Source of the DNA: Verrucomicrobiia bacterium
GTDB lineage: Bacteria; Verrucomicrobiota; Verrucomicrobiia; Opitutales; Cerasicoccaceae
Reading direction: 5' to 3'
Assembly: GCA_030425485.1 (NCBI GenBank)
Contig: JAUIAM010000032.1
Span: 1 to 32,887 of the forward strand
Length of the DNA stretch: 32,887 nucleotides
In this document: piece after piece, positions 1 to 7,396 of the stretch
Position numbering within the stretch: position 1 is the first letter of the stretch
Layout: each line of letters starts with the position of its first letter
Notes under the pieces: model-generated
What the model was told of the DNA's origin: nothing
Database searches by the model: none
What the model saw: the letters and a program-made list of their open reading frames with translations, nothing else
Program-made: the position numbers and the translations under genes

Positions 1-106
1 TTTTCGGCTTTCGAAGTGGTGTGAATCCAGATTCATGAACTGAGAAAACGGAAAAAGACGCGAAAAGACCCTTTTCTACCGACCTTGATGAATTTGAAAA
101 CACGGC

Positions 107-1699
107 CTAGAACCCGGACTCAGGCATCTCCTGATTGTCCATCAGCGGCAGCCCGCCGCCATGATAGCTCTGGACCTTGCCCTGCCCGCCGGGGGCACGT
201 CCTGCAGCATGGTCCTGCTGGCGCTTAATCACCGCTTTGCGCTGGTCGATCAGGATCGCGTTATACGGATAACGGGCAACGGCCATGTCTGCCGCCACGA
301 TGGCCGGAGAAAATCGATTGAGCCCGCCGAAGGTGTTCACCACTTCCCAGTACAGCTCGGGGGTGAACTCATACTGCTTCAACAGCGTAACGACCGCGTC
401 CTCCGTGGCCACAGCCGGGGTTCTGACCTCCTCGAATAACAGCAGCAAGAGCTCGACTTGCGGGTCTTCGATCTCGCCCACCACCCGGGCTCGCCACGTG
501 TCTGCCGTTTGCACAGCCTGCGCCCACTTCCCTTCCGTCAGGTAGGCCTGAGCGAGCAGAAACTCAATCGTGTAGGTATTGGGGTTTCTGCTCTTGAGGG
601 AAAAATCATAAATGCGCTTCACGTACTCGCTCTTGGGCAAGTCGGTCAACTGCTTCGCAAGGCTAATCAATGCCCCTGGCTTGGCACTGTGCATGCTCAG
701 GTAGAGGTCGAGATAGGCCCGGGCCTTGGCCTCATCTCCCATGGAAAGCAGCAGAAAAATGGCGTTCTGCTGAGCTTCAAGGTGATTGGGATAATCCGCG
801 AAGATTTGCTCCAGCAGGGGCATGGCCTCATCCGTACGCCCGGCCAAATTAAGGGCGTTTGCCTCCAGCAGCATAAACTGCGGGCTGTTGCGGATGCGCT
901 GATCCATGCCTGAAAGATGGGCAAGCGCCTTGTCGCCCTGGCCCAGCTTGGTCAGGGCCAGCACGATCGCATCGTCCGTCTGAAAGGACACCTCCGGCTC
1001 CTGCCCGATGGCCACTGCCAGATTGTAGGCTGCCAGATAGTTTTCGTTCAGCAGCATGGTGCGAAGCAAATTCTTCTGGATGCCCTGCTTGCGCCCAGCA
1101 TCATTTGCCACTTCCGGCATCTCCAGCAGCAGCTCCGCTGCACGCTCCAGCGCGGCAAGGTTACGCTCGTACCGGAGGATTTGAAAAAGAAACTCCAGGT
1201 AGTCCCGCTCTTCAGGATACCCATACTCCAACCCGGAGACGAGCAGATCGGTCGCCCTCTGGGAATGCCCCATCGCAAAAGTGATCGCCGCATACCGGAG
1301 GGTGGCCTTCTGATCTGCCGGGTAGCGACGCAGCCCGTTTTGCAAGGACATGAGAGCCACGCGCCAATCCTGCTTTTCATAAGCCTCCATGCCGTAAGCA
1401 ATCTGGCTCTGCCCCAACTTTATCTGCAAATTCCCATTGTCCACCGGCCCGAGCAAAATGTCCATATAGCCCACCGTATTGTGCTCACCGAGTTTATTCT
1501 CGCGCCAGGCATACAAGGCAAGTGCCGCTGAAAGGTACCCCACTACGGCCAGCACCGCAAAGAGCACAAAAAGTCGGCCCGGAAACAACTCCAAGACGAC
1601 ATAGGGCTTATTCAGCTTGTCACGCTTCTGCCCGAGGCGAAAGCCCAGAAGGCCGGGAGAGACTTGCTTGCGTCCGCGTCTGATGTGCAATTTGGCCAT
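107..1699 (-). CDS. Membrane-anchored TPR-repeat protein, function unknown
   Basis: The 530-residue product starts with a basic cytoplasmic stretch (about residues 1-40), then one hydrophobic segment (about 42-64) that would anchor it in the inner membrane. The rest is helical with repeated TPR-like patterns: A-x-x-x-L-x-x-G-L-x-x-x-P near 115-128, and P-L-L-E-Q-I-F-A-D-Y-P-N-H near 295-308. The C-terminal 30 residues are Gly/Pro/Gln-rich and probably disordered. TPR repeats bind proteins, so a periplasmic scaffold or assembly role is likely, but I recognise no specific family. The ATG at 1699 is the first in frame and the basic-then-hydrophobic order supports it. The gene stands alone, with over 230 nt of non-coding DNA upstream. 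The TPR call is fairly sure; the function is open. Confidence 0.75.
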   Translation of the reverse strand: MAKLHIRRGRKQVSPGLLGFRLGQKRDKLNKPYVVLELFPGRLFVLFAVLAVVGYLSAALALYAWRENKLGEHNTVGYMDILLGPVDNGNLQIKLGQSQIAYGMEAYEKQDWRVALMSLQNGLRRYPADQKATLRYAAITFAMGHSQRATDLLVSGLEYGYPEERDYLEFLFQILRYERNLAALERAAELLLEMPEVANDAGRKQGIQKNLLRTMLLNENYLAAYNLAVAIGQEPEVSFQTDDAIVLALTKLGQGDKALAHLSGMDQRIRNSPQFMLLEANALNLAGRTDEAMPLLEQIFADYPNHLEAQQNAIFLLLSMGDEAKARAYLDLYLSMHSAKPGALISLAKQLTDLPKSEYVKRIYDFSLKSRNPNTYTIEFLLAQAYLTEGKWAQAVQTADTWRARVVGEIEDPQVELLLLLFEEVRTPAVATEDAVVTLLKQYEFTPELYWEVVNTFGGLNRFSPAIVAADMAVARYPYNAILIDQRKAVIKRQQDHAAGRAPGGQGKVQSYHGGGLPLMDNQEMPESGF

Positions 1700-1810
1700 A
1701 AGATACGCACCACCCTTAGCCTCAGACGACCGCCCTTGGCAACCCTAAGCATGAGCCAGGCGCAAGCACCACACCGCCTAGTGTACCGTTAGCCAAGCTC
1801 TTTGAATAAG

Positions 1811-1835
1811 TGAATAGCCGCAAAAGGCACAAAAG
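1811..1835. repeat. Possible dispersed intergenic motif (CCGCAAAAGGCACAAAAG)
   Basis: This purine-rich intergenic stretch contains the words CGCAAAAG and CACAAAAG back to back. I recall similar text (in reverse, TTTTGTGCCTTTTGCGGC) scattered between genes in planctomycete and verrucomicrobial genomes. This is recollection, not a search. It lies in the 237-nt gap 1700-1936, where I find no gene. Confidence 0.35.
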
Positions 1836-1874
1836 CGTATCAGGCATTGCCTAAGATAATGCTCAAATCGGAAG

Positions 1875-1906
1875 CTCTCTGCGACTTTGCGTCTCTGCGG
1901 TGAAAT
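1875..1906. repeat. Possible dispersed intergenic motif (CACCGCAGAGACGCAAAG)
   Basis: Read on the minus strand this is TTTCACCGCAGAGACGCAAAG followed by TCGCAGAG, i.e. a repeated (C)GCAGAG/ACGCA word. It resembles a degenerate sequence I remember seeing between genes in many unrelated environmental bacteria. It stands 40 nt from the CGCAAAAGGCACAAAAG motif in the same gap and next to no obvious promoter. Function unknown. Confidence 0.4.
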
Positions 1907-1936
1907 AGTTCAGGCAAGAACTAAGCTAACACGACA

Positions 1937-2626
1937 CTAGTTCAGCAAGTGCCGCGGAAGGGGACCGTCTGCCCCCATAAAGGCGAGTTGGTCGCCTATG
2001 CGATTGAGGGCCGCACGCACATCCACGTAGGCACTGCTGAGCACCTTAAAGATATCCTCCAGACAATACTCCCGCGCCAGCACATGTCCGCTGGCTGCGC
2101 GGTAGTGGGCACCACCGATCTGGTCGTAGTAGTCGATCGAGGGCGCGCCACGCCGCTGCCGCCGCCGCTCCAAGTGCGCCGGGTACAGCCCCGTAATGAA
2201 CAGCAGGTGGTCGGCCAGACGCACAATCAGGTAAAAGCGCTCTGCACCGGAGGACTCGCCAATCTCGAGCGCTGCGTCGACAACGTAGGGTACGTGTTGC
2301 GGACTCGACGCGTGCTCCTGCAGACGAGCCACCATCAGCGAGGCCAGGTAGTCGGCCAAGTCGCAGTTATCCACTCCCGCCTCCATCAACGCGCGCCGCG
2401 TGAGCACGTAGAAGTACAGCGATGCGGATACCCTCAAGGCATCTGGCTGCTCCAGAATTTGCTGCCGTACGGCTGCCTCGTCCAACAGGCGGTCGCGGAT
2501 ATGCGGGTCACTCATCAGCGAAAACATATCTGTCGCCGAACCGGTCACAGGTCGAAGGGTCTGCATGAGAAACGTAATATCCTCAGGCGTGAGCCCCTGC
2601 CTGCATCTGGGAAGTACCAGCCGCAT
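1937..2626 (-). CDS. Conserved-looking hypothetical protein
   Basis: The product is about 229 residues from the ATG at 2626. A longer reading from a TTG at 2671 would run into the terminator of the neighbouring gene, so I reject it. The protein is soluble-looking and mostly helical, with no signal peptide or membrane segment. Recognisable stretches are a Tyr/Phe-rich segment near the middle (SASLYFYVLTRRAL), a run of basic residues (ERRRQRRG) followed by SIDYYDQIGGAHYRAA, and a C-terminal helical region. I recognise no catalytic motif or family. AAAAGG lies only one base before the ATG, so the ribosome site is poor. Codon use looks like that of its neighbours. Confidence 0.6.
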   Translation of the reverse strand: MRLVLPRCRQGLTPEDITFLMQTLRPVTGSATDMFSLMSDPHIRDRLLDEAAVRQQILEQPDALRVSASLYFYVLTRRALMEAGVDNCDLADYLASLMVARLQEHASSPQHVPYVVDAALEIGESSGAERFYLIVRLADHLLFITGLYPAHLERRRQRRGAPSIDYYDQIGGAHYRAASGHVLAREYCLEDIFKVLSSAYVDVRAALNRIGDQLAFMGADGPLPRHLLN

Positions 2627-2658
2627 ACCTTTTAATGAGCATAGTGTATGCCAGACAT

Positions 2659-2687
2659 AAAAAATCCGCAAGCCAGGCCTGCGGATT
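2659..2687 (-). terminator. Rho-independent terminator behind the coiled-coil gene
   Basis: On the minus strand AATCCGCA pairs with TGCGGATT (2680-2687 with 2663-2670) around a 9-nt loop, followed by a run of six T. It lies 28 nt behind the stop of the gene at 2715-3095, so it ends that transcript and insulates the gene at 1937-2626. Confidence 0.8.
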
Positions 2688-2714
2688 GTAAAAAGGGAGC
2701 ACGTGCTGCTCGGC

Positions 2715-3095
2715 TTAGAGATGGTCGTAGGTGCCGTTGGCTATTTTGGCAATGACCGCGTAGCTGATCTCCATCTCCTTGGAAACCTTGTTCATGGAAG
2801 TGTTCTTCAACTTCCCCTTCACCTGATCGCGCAATTCTGCGGTGATCTTTGTCCGCTTGCGGCGACCCGTGGAGGACTTCTCCGTCGCACGCTTACGGTA
2901 CAGGCGCACCTTATACTTATCAATAAGGGCTTCGACTAAATCCTTCGGCGTATCGTATCCGCTTTGCTTAAAGAGCGTCTCGAGCTTGGCTTCGGCTACC
3001 TTCAGCTTCTTTTGCTTCTCGACGAGCTGCTTTTTTTCTTTGGCCAACTGCTTTTCCTTTTCGGCCAATGCTTTTAATTTCTGATCAATACTCAT
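2715..3095 (-). CDS. Small coiled-coil protein with possible C-terminal helix-turn-helix
   Basis: The 126-residue product has three parts. Residues 1-45 are a Lys/Glu/Leu-rich heptad pattern typical of a coiled coil. Residues 60-85 are a strongly basic linker (KVRLYRKRATEK, then GRRKRTK). The last 40 residues (ITAELRDQVKG...MNKVSKEMEISYAVIAKIANG) read like a helix-turn-helix, with SKEMEIS-YAVIAKI in the recognition position. Together this suggests a small dimeric nucleic-acid-binding protein, perhaps nucleoid-associated or a regulator. The gene is monocistronic, with a perfect inverted repeat just in front of it and a strong terminator behind. I do not recognise a named family. Confidence 0.65.
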   Translation of the reverse strand: MSIDQKLKALAEKEKQLAKEKKQLVEKQKKLKVAEAKLETLFKQSGYDTPKDLVEALIDKYKVRLYRKRATEKSSTGRRKRTKITAELRDQVKGKLKNTSMNKVSKEMEISYAVIAKIANGTYDHL

Positions 3096-3102
3096 AATTA
3101 TT

Positions 3103-3129
3103 TATGTATAAGATAAAGCGTTATACATA
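3103..3129. promoter_or_regulatory. Perfect 9-bp inverted repeat in front of the coiled-coil gene
   Basis: TATGTATAA (3103-3111) and TTATACATA (3121-3129) are perfect inverted copies separated by 9 nt, starting 8 nt upstream of the ATG at 3095. A second, shorter pair (AGATAA 3151-3156, TTATCT 3165-3170) follows. The AT-rich palindrome overlaps where a promoter or 5' leader must be, so an operator, possibly autoregulatory, is plausible. A leader hairpin is the alternative. Confidence 0.4.
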
Positions 3130-3233
3130 GGCTGCGCATTACCTGGCAAGAGATAAATCCGTGCTTATCTAAAGCGCGCTTCCACCAAGCTATCAAGAGC
3201 GAGACGAGTACCATTTATCCGCGCAAAATGTCG

Positions 3234-5063
3234 TCATTGCGCATCCAGCTCAAAAACCACCTGCACGGCATCAGCCTCTCCTCCGGGGCTGACCACGCCA
3301 CCATTGCGCTCAAAGCAACGCAGCATGGCTTCGTTGCTACGCATAACATGCGCCCATAATTGCTTAAGCCCTCGGCGCTTCGCTATATGGATCATTCTAT
3401 TGAGCAAAAAAGTTCCCATTCCCGTCCTGCGCTTGGACTCCCTCACCACAAATGCGATTTCCGCCGAGGCTCCACTCTCATCCAGATAGTAACGCCCCAC
3501 CGCATGGATGCGTTGAAGCGGTCCCTTCATCTCAAAGATGCCAAGTGCGAGATCGCGCTCTTGGTTAACACTTACTAATTCATATGAACGCTCACGCGTC
3601 ATCGTGGTAATGTGATAGCCATAGCGCTTGTGCACGGTCTCAGGTGTATGTGAATAGAAAAATTCCTGCAAGCGGCGCTCATCCGAAAGGTGAAGCGGGC
3701 GCAGCATATACTCTTCATCGCTCAGCGTGATGCGCTCCCAGTCCACCCCGCCAGCGCCGCTTACGGGGCGAGGCACCAACTGCTCATAGGCCGGGACGTA
3801 CTTGCGCTCTCGGGCAAAGCGCAGCAGGTCGTCCCGAAACTTCGGGTGCGCGACCTGGATCAGCTCCAGCGCACGCTCACGTATGCTGCGTCCGCGCAGC
3901 GTGGCGATCCCGTACTCGGTGATGACAAAGTGCACGTCGGCCCGGCTGCCCACAACGCCCGCATCCGGGCTCAGGCGCGGAACGATGCGCGACACGGTGC
4001 CGCCCTTTGCCGTAGAGGGAAGCGCAATGATCGGCAGACCGCCGGGGCTCATGGCAGCGCCACGCATAAAATCAATCAGCCCACCAATGCCACTGTAGAA
4101 CTGACCCGCAATCGAGTCGGCCGCCACCTGTCCGGTCAAGTCCACCTCCACCGCGCTGTTGATCGCCACCATGCGGGGATTACGCGCGATGTTGGTGATG
4201 TTATTCGTCAGCTCGGTACGCAGCAGTTGCACATGCGGGTTGTCATGGAGAAACTGATACAGCTCACGCGAGCCAAGACAAAACGACGATACCGAACGCC
4301 CCCGTCCAAACCCCTTAAGCGAGTTATCGACCACCCCCTGCTTCATCAGTCGCATGACGCCGTCGCTAAACATTTCGCTATGGATGCCGAGGTGCTTATG
4401 CCCGCTAAGCGCGCTGCAAATCTGGTCCGGGATACGCCCCACGCCTAACTGGAGCGTACTGCCGTCCTCAATGAGCTGCGCGGTGTAGTGGGCGATGCGC
4501 TCGGCCTCGCCCTCATCGGGTTTAGGCTTCCACTCTGGCAGTTCCTCCTCGGCCTCCATAAAATAGTGGATGCAGTCCTTGTGCAGAAAGCTGTCGCCGT
4601 GAGTACGGGGCATCTTCGGGTTTATCTGCGCCACAACCGTACGCGCTGTGCGCACCGCCGAGGGGATAATGTCCACGCTCACACCGAGCGAGCAGTAACC
4701 GAGCTCGTCGGGCGGCGTAACCTGAATCAGAGCCACATCCAGCGGCAAAATCGAGTCCTCAAAGAGCGAGGGCACGTCGCTTAGGAAGGCCGGGGTGTAG
4801 TCATTCCACCCTTCATTGACAGATTCGCGGACGCCCTCGCTGAGAAAGAAGCTGTTGGCGCGAAAGGTCTGCCGCATCTCCTCCTCTGCCCAGGGCGCTT
4901 TGCCCTGAATCAAAATATGCACCAGCTCGACATCTTTCAGGTGCTTCCGGTTGGCCAGCATCGATGCAACCAGCGCTTGCGGGCAAGCCGCCGTTGAGCC
5001 GATAAAGACCCGGCTGCCCGGTGTTACGATGTTCGGCCACTGGCGCGAGTCGAGACGCTGCAT
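3234..5063 (-). CDS. Acetyl-CoA hydrolase/transferase fused to a GNAT acetyltransferase domain
   Basis: This 609-residue protein has two enzymes in one chain. Residues about 10-435 are a class I CoA-transferase of the acetyl-CoA hydrolase/4-hydroxybutyrate CoA-transferase type. The likely catalytic glutamate is E230 in GIHSEMFSDG, with the family segments GYCSLGVS (122-129) and EYGIATLRGRS (383-393). Residues about 450-606 are a GNAT domain with the acetyl-CoA loop RRTGMGTFLL (545-554). Single-domain CoA-transferases are about 430 residues, so the GNAT part is an addition. The first half would move or hydrolyse acyl-CoA; the second would acetylate an unknown, perhaps protein, substrate. Its start faces queG, which runs the other way about 100 nt off. 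The architecture is clear, the substrate is not. Confidence 0.85.
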   Translation of the reverse strand: MQRLDSRQWPNIVTPGSRVFIGSTAACPQALVASMLANRKHLKDVELVHILIQGKAPWAEEEMRQTFRANSFFLSEGVRESVNEGWNDYTPAFLSDVPSLFEDSILPLDVALIQVTPPDELGYCSLGVSVDIIPSAVRTARTVVAQINPKMPRTHGDSFLHKDCIHYFMEAEEELPEWKPKPDEGEAERIAHYTAQLIEDGSTLQLGVGRIPDQICSALSGHKHLGIHSEMFSDGVMRLMKQGVVDNSLKGFGRGRSVSSFCLGSRELYQFLHDNPHVQLLRTELTNNITNIARNPRMVAINSAVEVDLTGQVAADSIAGQFYSGIGGLIDFMRGAAMSPGGLPIIALPSTAKGGTVSRIVPRLSPDAGVVGSRADVHFVITEYGIATLRGRSIRERALELIQVAHPKFRDDLLRFARERKYVPAYEQLVPRPVSGAGGVDWERITLSDEEYMLRPLHLSDERRLQEFFYSHTPETVHKRYGYHITTMTRERSYELVSVNQERDLALGIFEMKGPLQRIHAVGRYYLDESGASAEIAFVVRESKRRTGMGTFLLNRMIHIAKRRGLKQLWAHVMRSNEAMLRCFERNGGVVSPGGEADAVQVVFELDAQ

Positions 5064-5164
5064 TCTGCAAAGCTACGCCCGGGGAGCGGCGATTTCAACT
5101 CCAATGCGAATCATCAGCGCGGCAAAAGCTGGCATTAGCAGCGCGAATACCGCAGCATGCACCC

Positions 5165-6178
5165 ATGTCGATCGACGCAAAAGCCGACCTTGCTACTCAA
5201 GCCCGTGACCTCGGCTTTGAGGCCTTTGGCGTGGCTCCGGTCGATCCCCCGCTGCGACGCGAGTACTACCTGCAATGGATTGCCGAGGGGAAGCACGGCA
5301 ACATGAGCTGGATGGAGCGAAACAACGGACGACGCCTCCAGCCGGAAAATATTTTACCCGAGGCGCGCAGCATTCTCTGCCTGGGCATGAACTACTGGCA
5401 GCCCCATCCGGAGCGGCGCGGACGCATCGCCCGCTACGCGCTGGGTGGCGACTACCACAAGATCATCCTGAAAAAACTCAAGCAGCTCTGTACGCACCTG
5501 CGCGAGCACTACGGCGCAGACCAGAAACCCTACGTCGACACCGGGCCCGTGCTGGAGAAACCCGTCGCCATGAGCGCGGGCCTCGGCTGGCAGGGAAAAA
5601 GCACCATCCTCATCAACCCTAAGGAGTGCGGTACCTGGCTCTTTTTGGGCATGATTTTTACCACGCTCGAGCTCGAGCCCGACTCCCCGCCACCCGATCG
5701 TTGCGGCACCTGCACACGCTGCATCGACGCCTGCCCCACAGACGCGATCACCGCGCCCTACCAGCTCGACGCCAGACGCTGCATTTCCTACCTCACTATC
5801 GAGCACGAAGGCACCATCCCCCTGGAATACCGACGAGCCATCGGCGACCGCATCTTCGGTTGCGACGAGTGCCTTGACGTCTGCCCTTGGAATAAATGGG
5901 CCCAGCTCACCCGCGAGGCGAAATTCACCCCGCGCACCTACCCGGACCTCCGCATCATGCTGAGCTGGGACGAAGCCACCTTCCGCGAAGTCCTCGCTGG
6001 CACGCCCATGCGCCGGAGCGGACTGACCCGCTGGAAACGCAACATCTGCATCGTTCTGGGTAACATCGGCACCGCAGACGACCTGCCCGCGCTGGAGCAG
6101 GCCGCCCGGGAGACAGACGCAGTTATCGCCGAGCACGCCCGCTGGGCTGCGGCAGAGGTTCGTTCGCGTTTGCCCTGA
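5165..6178 (+). CDS. queG: Epoxyqueuosine reductase
   Basis: QueG carries out the last step of queuosine synthesis, reducing epoxyqueuosine in tRNA with a cobalamin and two [4Fe-4S] clusters. The 337-residue protein from the ATG at 5165 begins AQARDLGFEAFGVAPVDPP, typical of the family. It has the ferredoxin-like cysteine sets CGTCTRCIDACPTDAI and CDECLDVCPWNKWA, and ends in a HEAT-like helical tail. The open frame extends upstream to 5021, but that part lacks family sequence and overlaps the divergent neighbour, so the start at 5165 is chosen. Its last 56 nt overlap the 3' end of the convergent EamA gene. Confidence 0.93.
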   Translation: MSIDAKADLATQARDLGFEAFGVAPVDPPLRREYYLQWIAEGKHGNMSWMERNNGRRLQPENILPEARSILCLGMNYWQPHPERRGRIARYALGGDYHKIILKKLKQLCTHLREHYGADQKPYVDTGPVLEKPVAMSAGLGWQGKSTILINPKECGTWLFLGMIFTTLELEPDSPPPDRCGTCTRCIDACPTDAITAPYQLDARRCISYLTIEHEGTIPLEYRRAIGDRIFGCDECLDVCPWNKWAQLTREAKFTPRTYPDLRIMLSWDEATFREVLAGTPMRRSGLTRWKRNICIVLGNIGTADDLPALEQAARETDAVIAEHARWAAAEVRSRLP

Positions 6179-7091
6179 GTTCGTCCGCCACTGGGTCCGG
6201 ACGCGCGTACTTCAGCCGAACCATTTGCAGACAGCCAAACAGAATCATGGCCGCACCGAGCACATCCGCGTAGCTAAAGACTTCTCCGAAAAACAAAGCT
6301 GAGCCAACCGCGGTCACCACCGGCATCGTTAGCTGCATGCTTGATCCCTGAGCCACGGGCATGTCGCGGTAGGCCCGCGTCATGGTCAGCTGCCCCAGCG
6401 AAACCAGAACAGACGCAGCTACCAGAATGGCAAAAGCCAGACCGCTAAAGGCCGGAGCATCAAGGGCCACGGGCGGCGCGACAAAGAGCAGACCGTAAAA
6501 GCACTGGGCCGAATAGATCGTGCCCGTGCTCTCGGTGCGGTGCAAACGACGTATCGTGACCACCACAGCACCGGCAGCCAACGCACCGACCACCGCCAGC
6601 ACATCGTAAAACGACAGCCTGCCTCCGCCCTGCCAGACTCCCGTGATGATAGTTAAGCCCAGCATACTGAGCCCCATCCAAGCCAGTTGAGCCGGACGTA
6701 GCTTTTCCTTGAGGAACACCGCTGCAAAAAGCGTACCAAAGACCGTGTAGGTACACGCGATGAGTACTGCCCTGCCCGCCCCAAGGTGAAACAGACTGAT
6801 GTAGAAAATCACCGTGCCGATCGTACCCAGGATGCCACGCAGAAAAAGCAGCGGATTAGTCACCAAATGCGCGGGCTGAAACTGCCGCCGCGGCCAGTAG
6901 AAGGCCATTACAATGAGTATCCCCACCGCACCGCGCAACGCCGTAGCCGTCCAACCGTTGACACCCGGCATCGAGCCTGCCGCCTTCACCACGAGCGAGT
7001 TCGCGGAAAAGCACAGGATAGACAGGGCCATCAAGGCGACACCTTTATGGTGCCGATTGAATCGAACGAGGGATTGATAGGTGCGGGTCAT
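6123..7091 (-). CDS. EamA-family (drug/metabolite superfamily) transporter
   Basis: The 322-residue protein has about ten hydrophobic segments arranged as two EamA repeats (roughly 16-147 and 160-290), the standard fold of inner-membrane exporters and importers of metabolites. The N-terminal repeat contains ALSILCFSANSLVVKAAG. The second ends with SALFFGEVFSYADVLGAAMILFG, matching the usual last two helices. The cytoplasmic tail is hydrophilic. The substrate cannot be told from sequence. It is transcribed away from the MidA gene with a 305-nt gap upstream, and runs 56 nt into the end of queG. Confidence 0.88.
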   Translation of the reverse strand: MTRTYQSLVRFNRHHKGVALMALSILCFSANSLVVKAAGSMPGVNGWTATALRGAVGILIVMAFYWPRRQFQPAHLVTNPLLFLRGILGTIGTVIFYISLFHLGAGRAVLIACTYTVFGTLFAAVFLKEKLRPAQLAWMGLSMLGLTIITGVWQGGGRLSFYDVLAVVGALAAGAVVVTIRRLHRTESTGTIYSAQCFYGLLFVAPPVALDAPAFSGLAFAILVAASVLVSLGQLTMTRAYRDMPVAQGSSMQLTMPVVTAVGSALFFGEVFSYADVLGAAMILFGCLQMVRLKYARPDPVADELRANANEPLPQPSGRARR

Positions 7092-7396
7092 CGAGCTTCA
7101 CGTTGTGGAAGCGACCCTTTAAACCAACATTTCCGCTAAACCGGAGACCTCAGCCAATTGGCCGCCTCCGGGGGATTTGCACACAGCATCACCGGAGACC
7201 CATCCGCGCCACGAGGCGAATGTGCATCCATTTGATAAATACGTTGGTGAAGTTTTGGTGCATGAGAGCATGAGCAACCAACACCTACTGGCATTGTCCG
7301 TCAAGCAAACAAATTTCGCCGCACTCCCGGGACGACAACCACGATGATGAGAGGGCGACAACCTTTCGTCATCCGTCACGGTCAATACGAGATAAG
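7092..7396. other. Intergenic stretch with a direct repeat and a hairpin, no gene seen
   Basis: This 305-nt gap lies between the EamA gene and the end of the MidA gene, both on the minus strand. It holds a 10-bp direct repeat ACCGGAGACC at 7140-7149 and 7191-7200. An inverted pair CCGGAG (7141-7146) / CTCCGG (7166-7171) encloses the palindrome GCCAATTGGC (7153-7162). Any 5' leader of the EamA mRNA would include these. I cannot match it to a riboswitch class, and the open frames reaching into it are tails of shadow frames of MidA. Confidence 0.4.

Noticed and set aside
62-76. GAAAAG/CTTTTC hairpin as a terminator behind the TPR gene
   Set aside because: The stem is six mostly A-T pairs with a 3-nt loop and no proper T-run; too weak to call.
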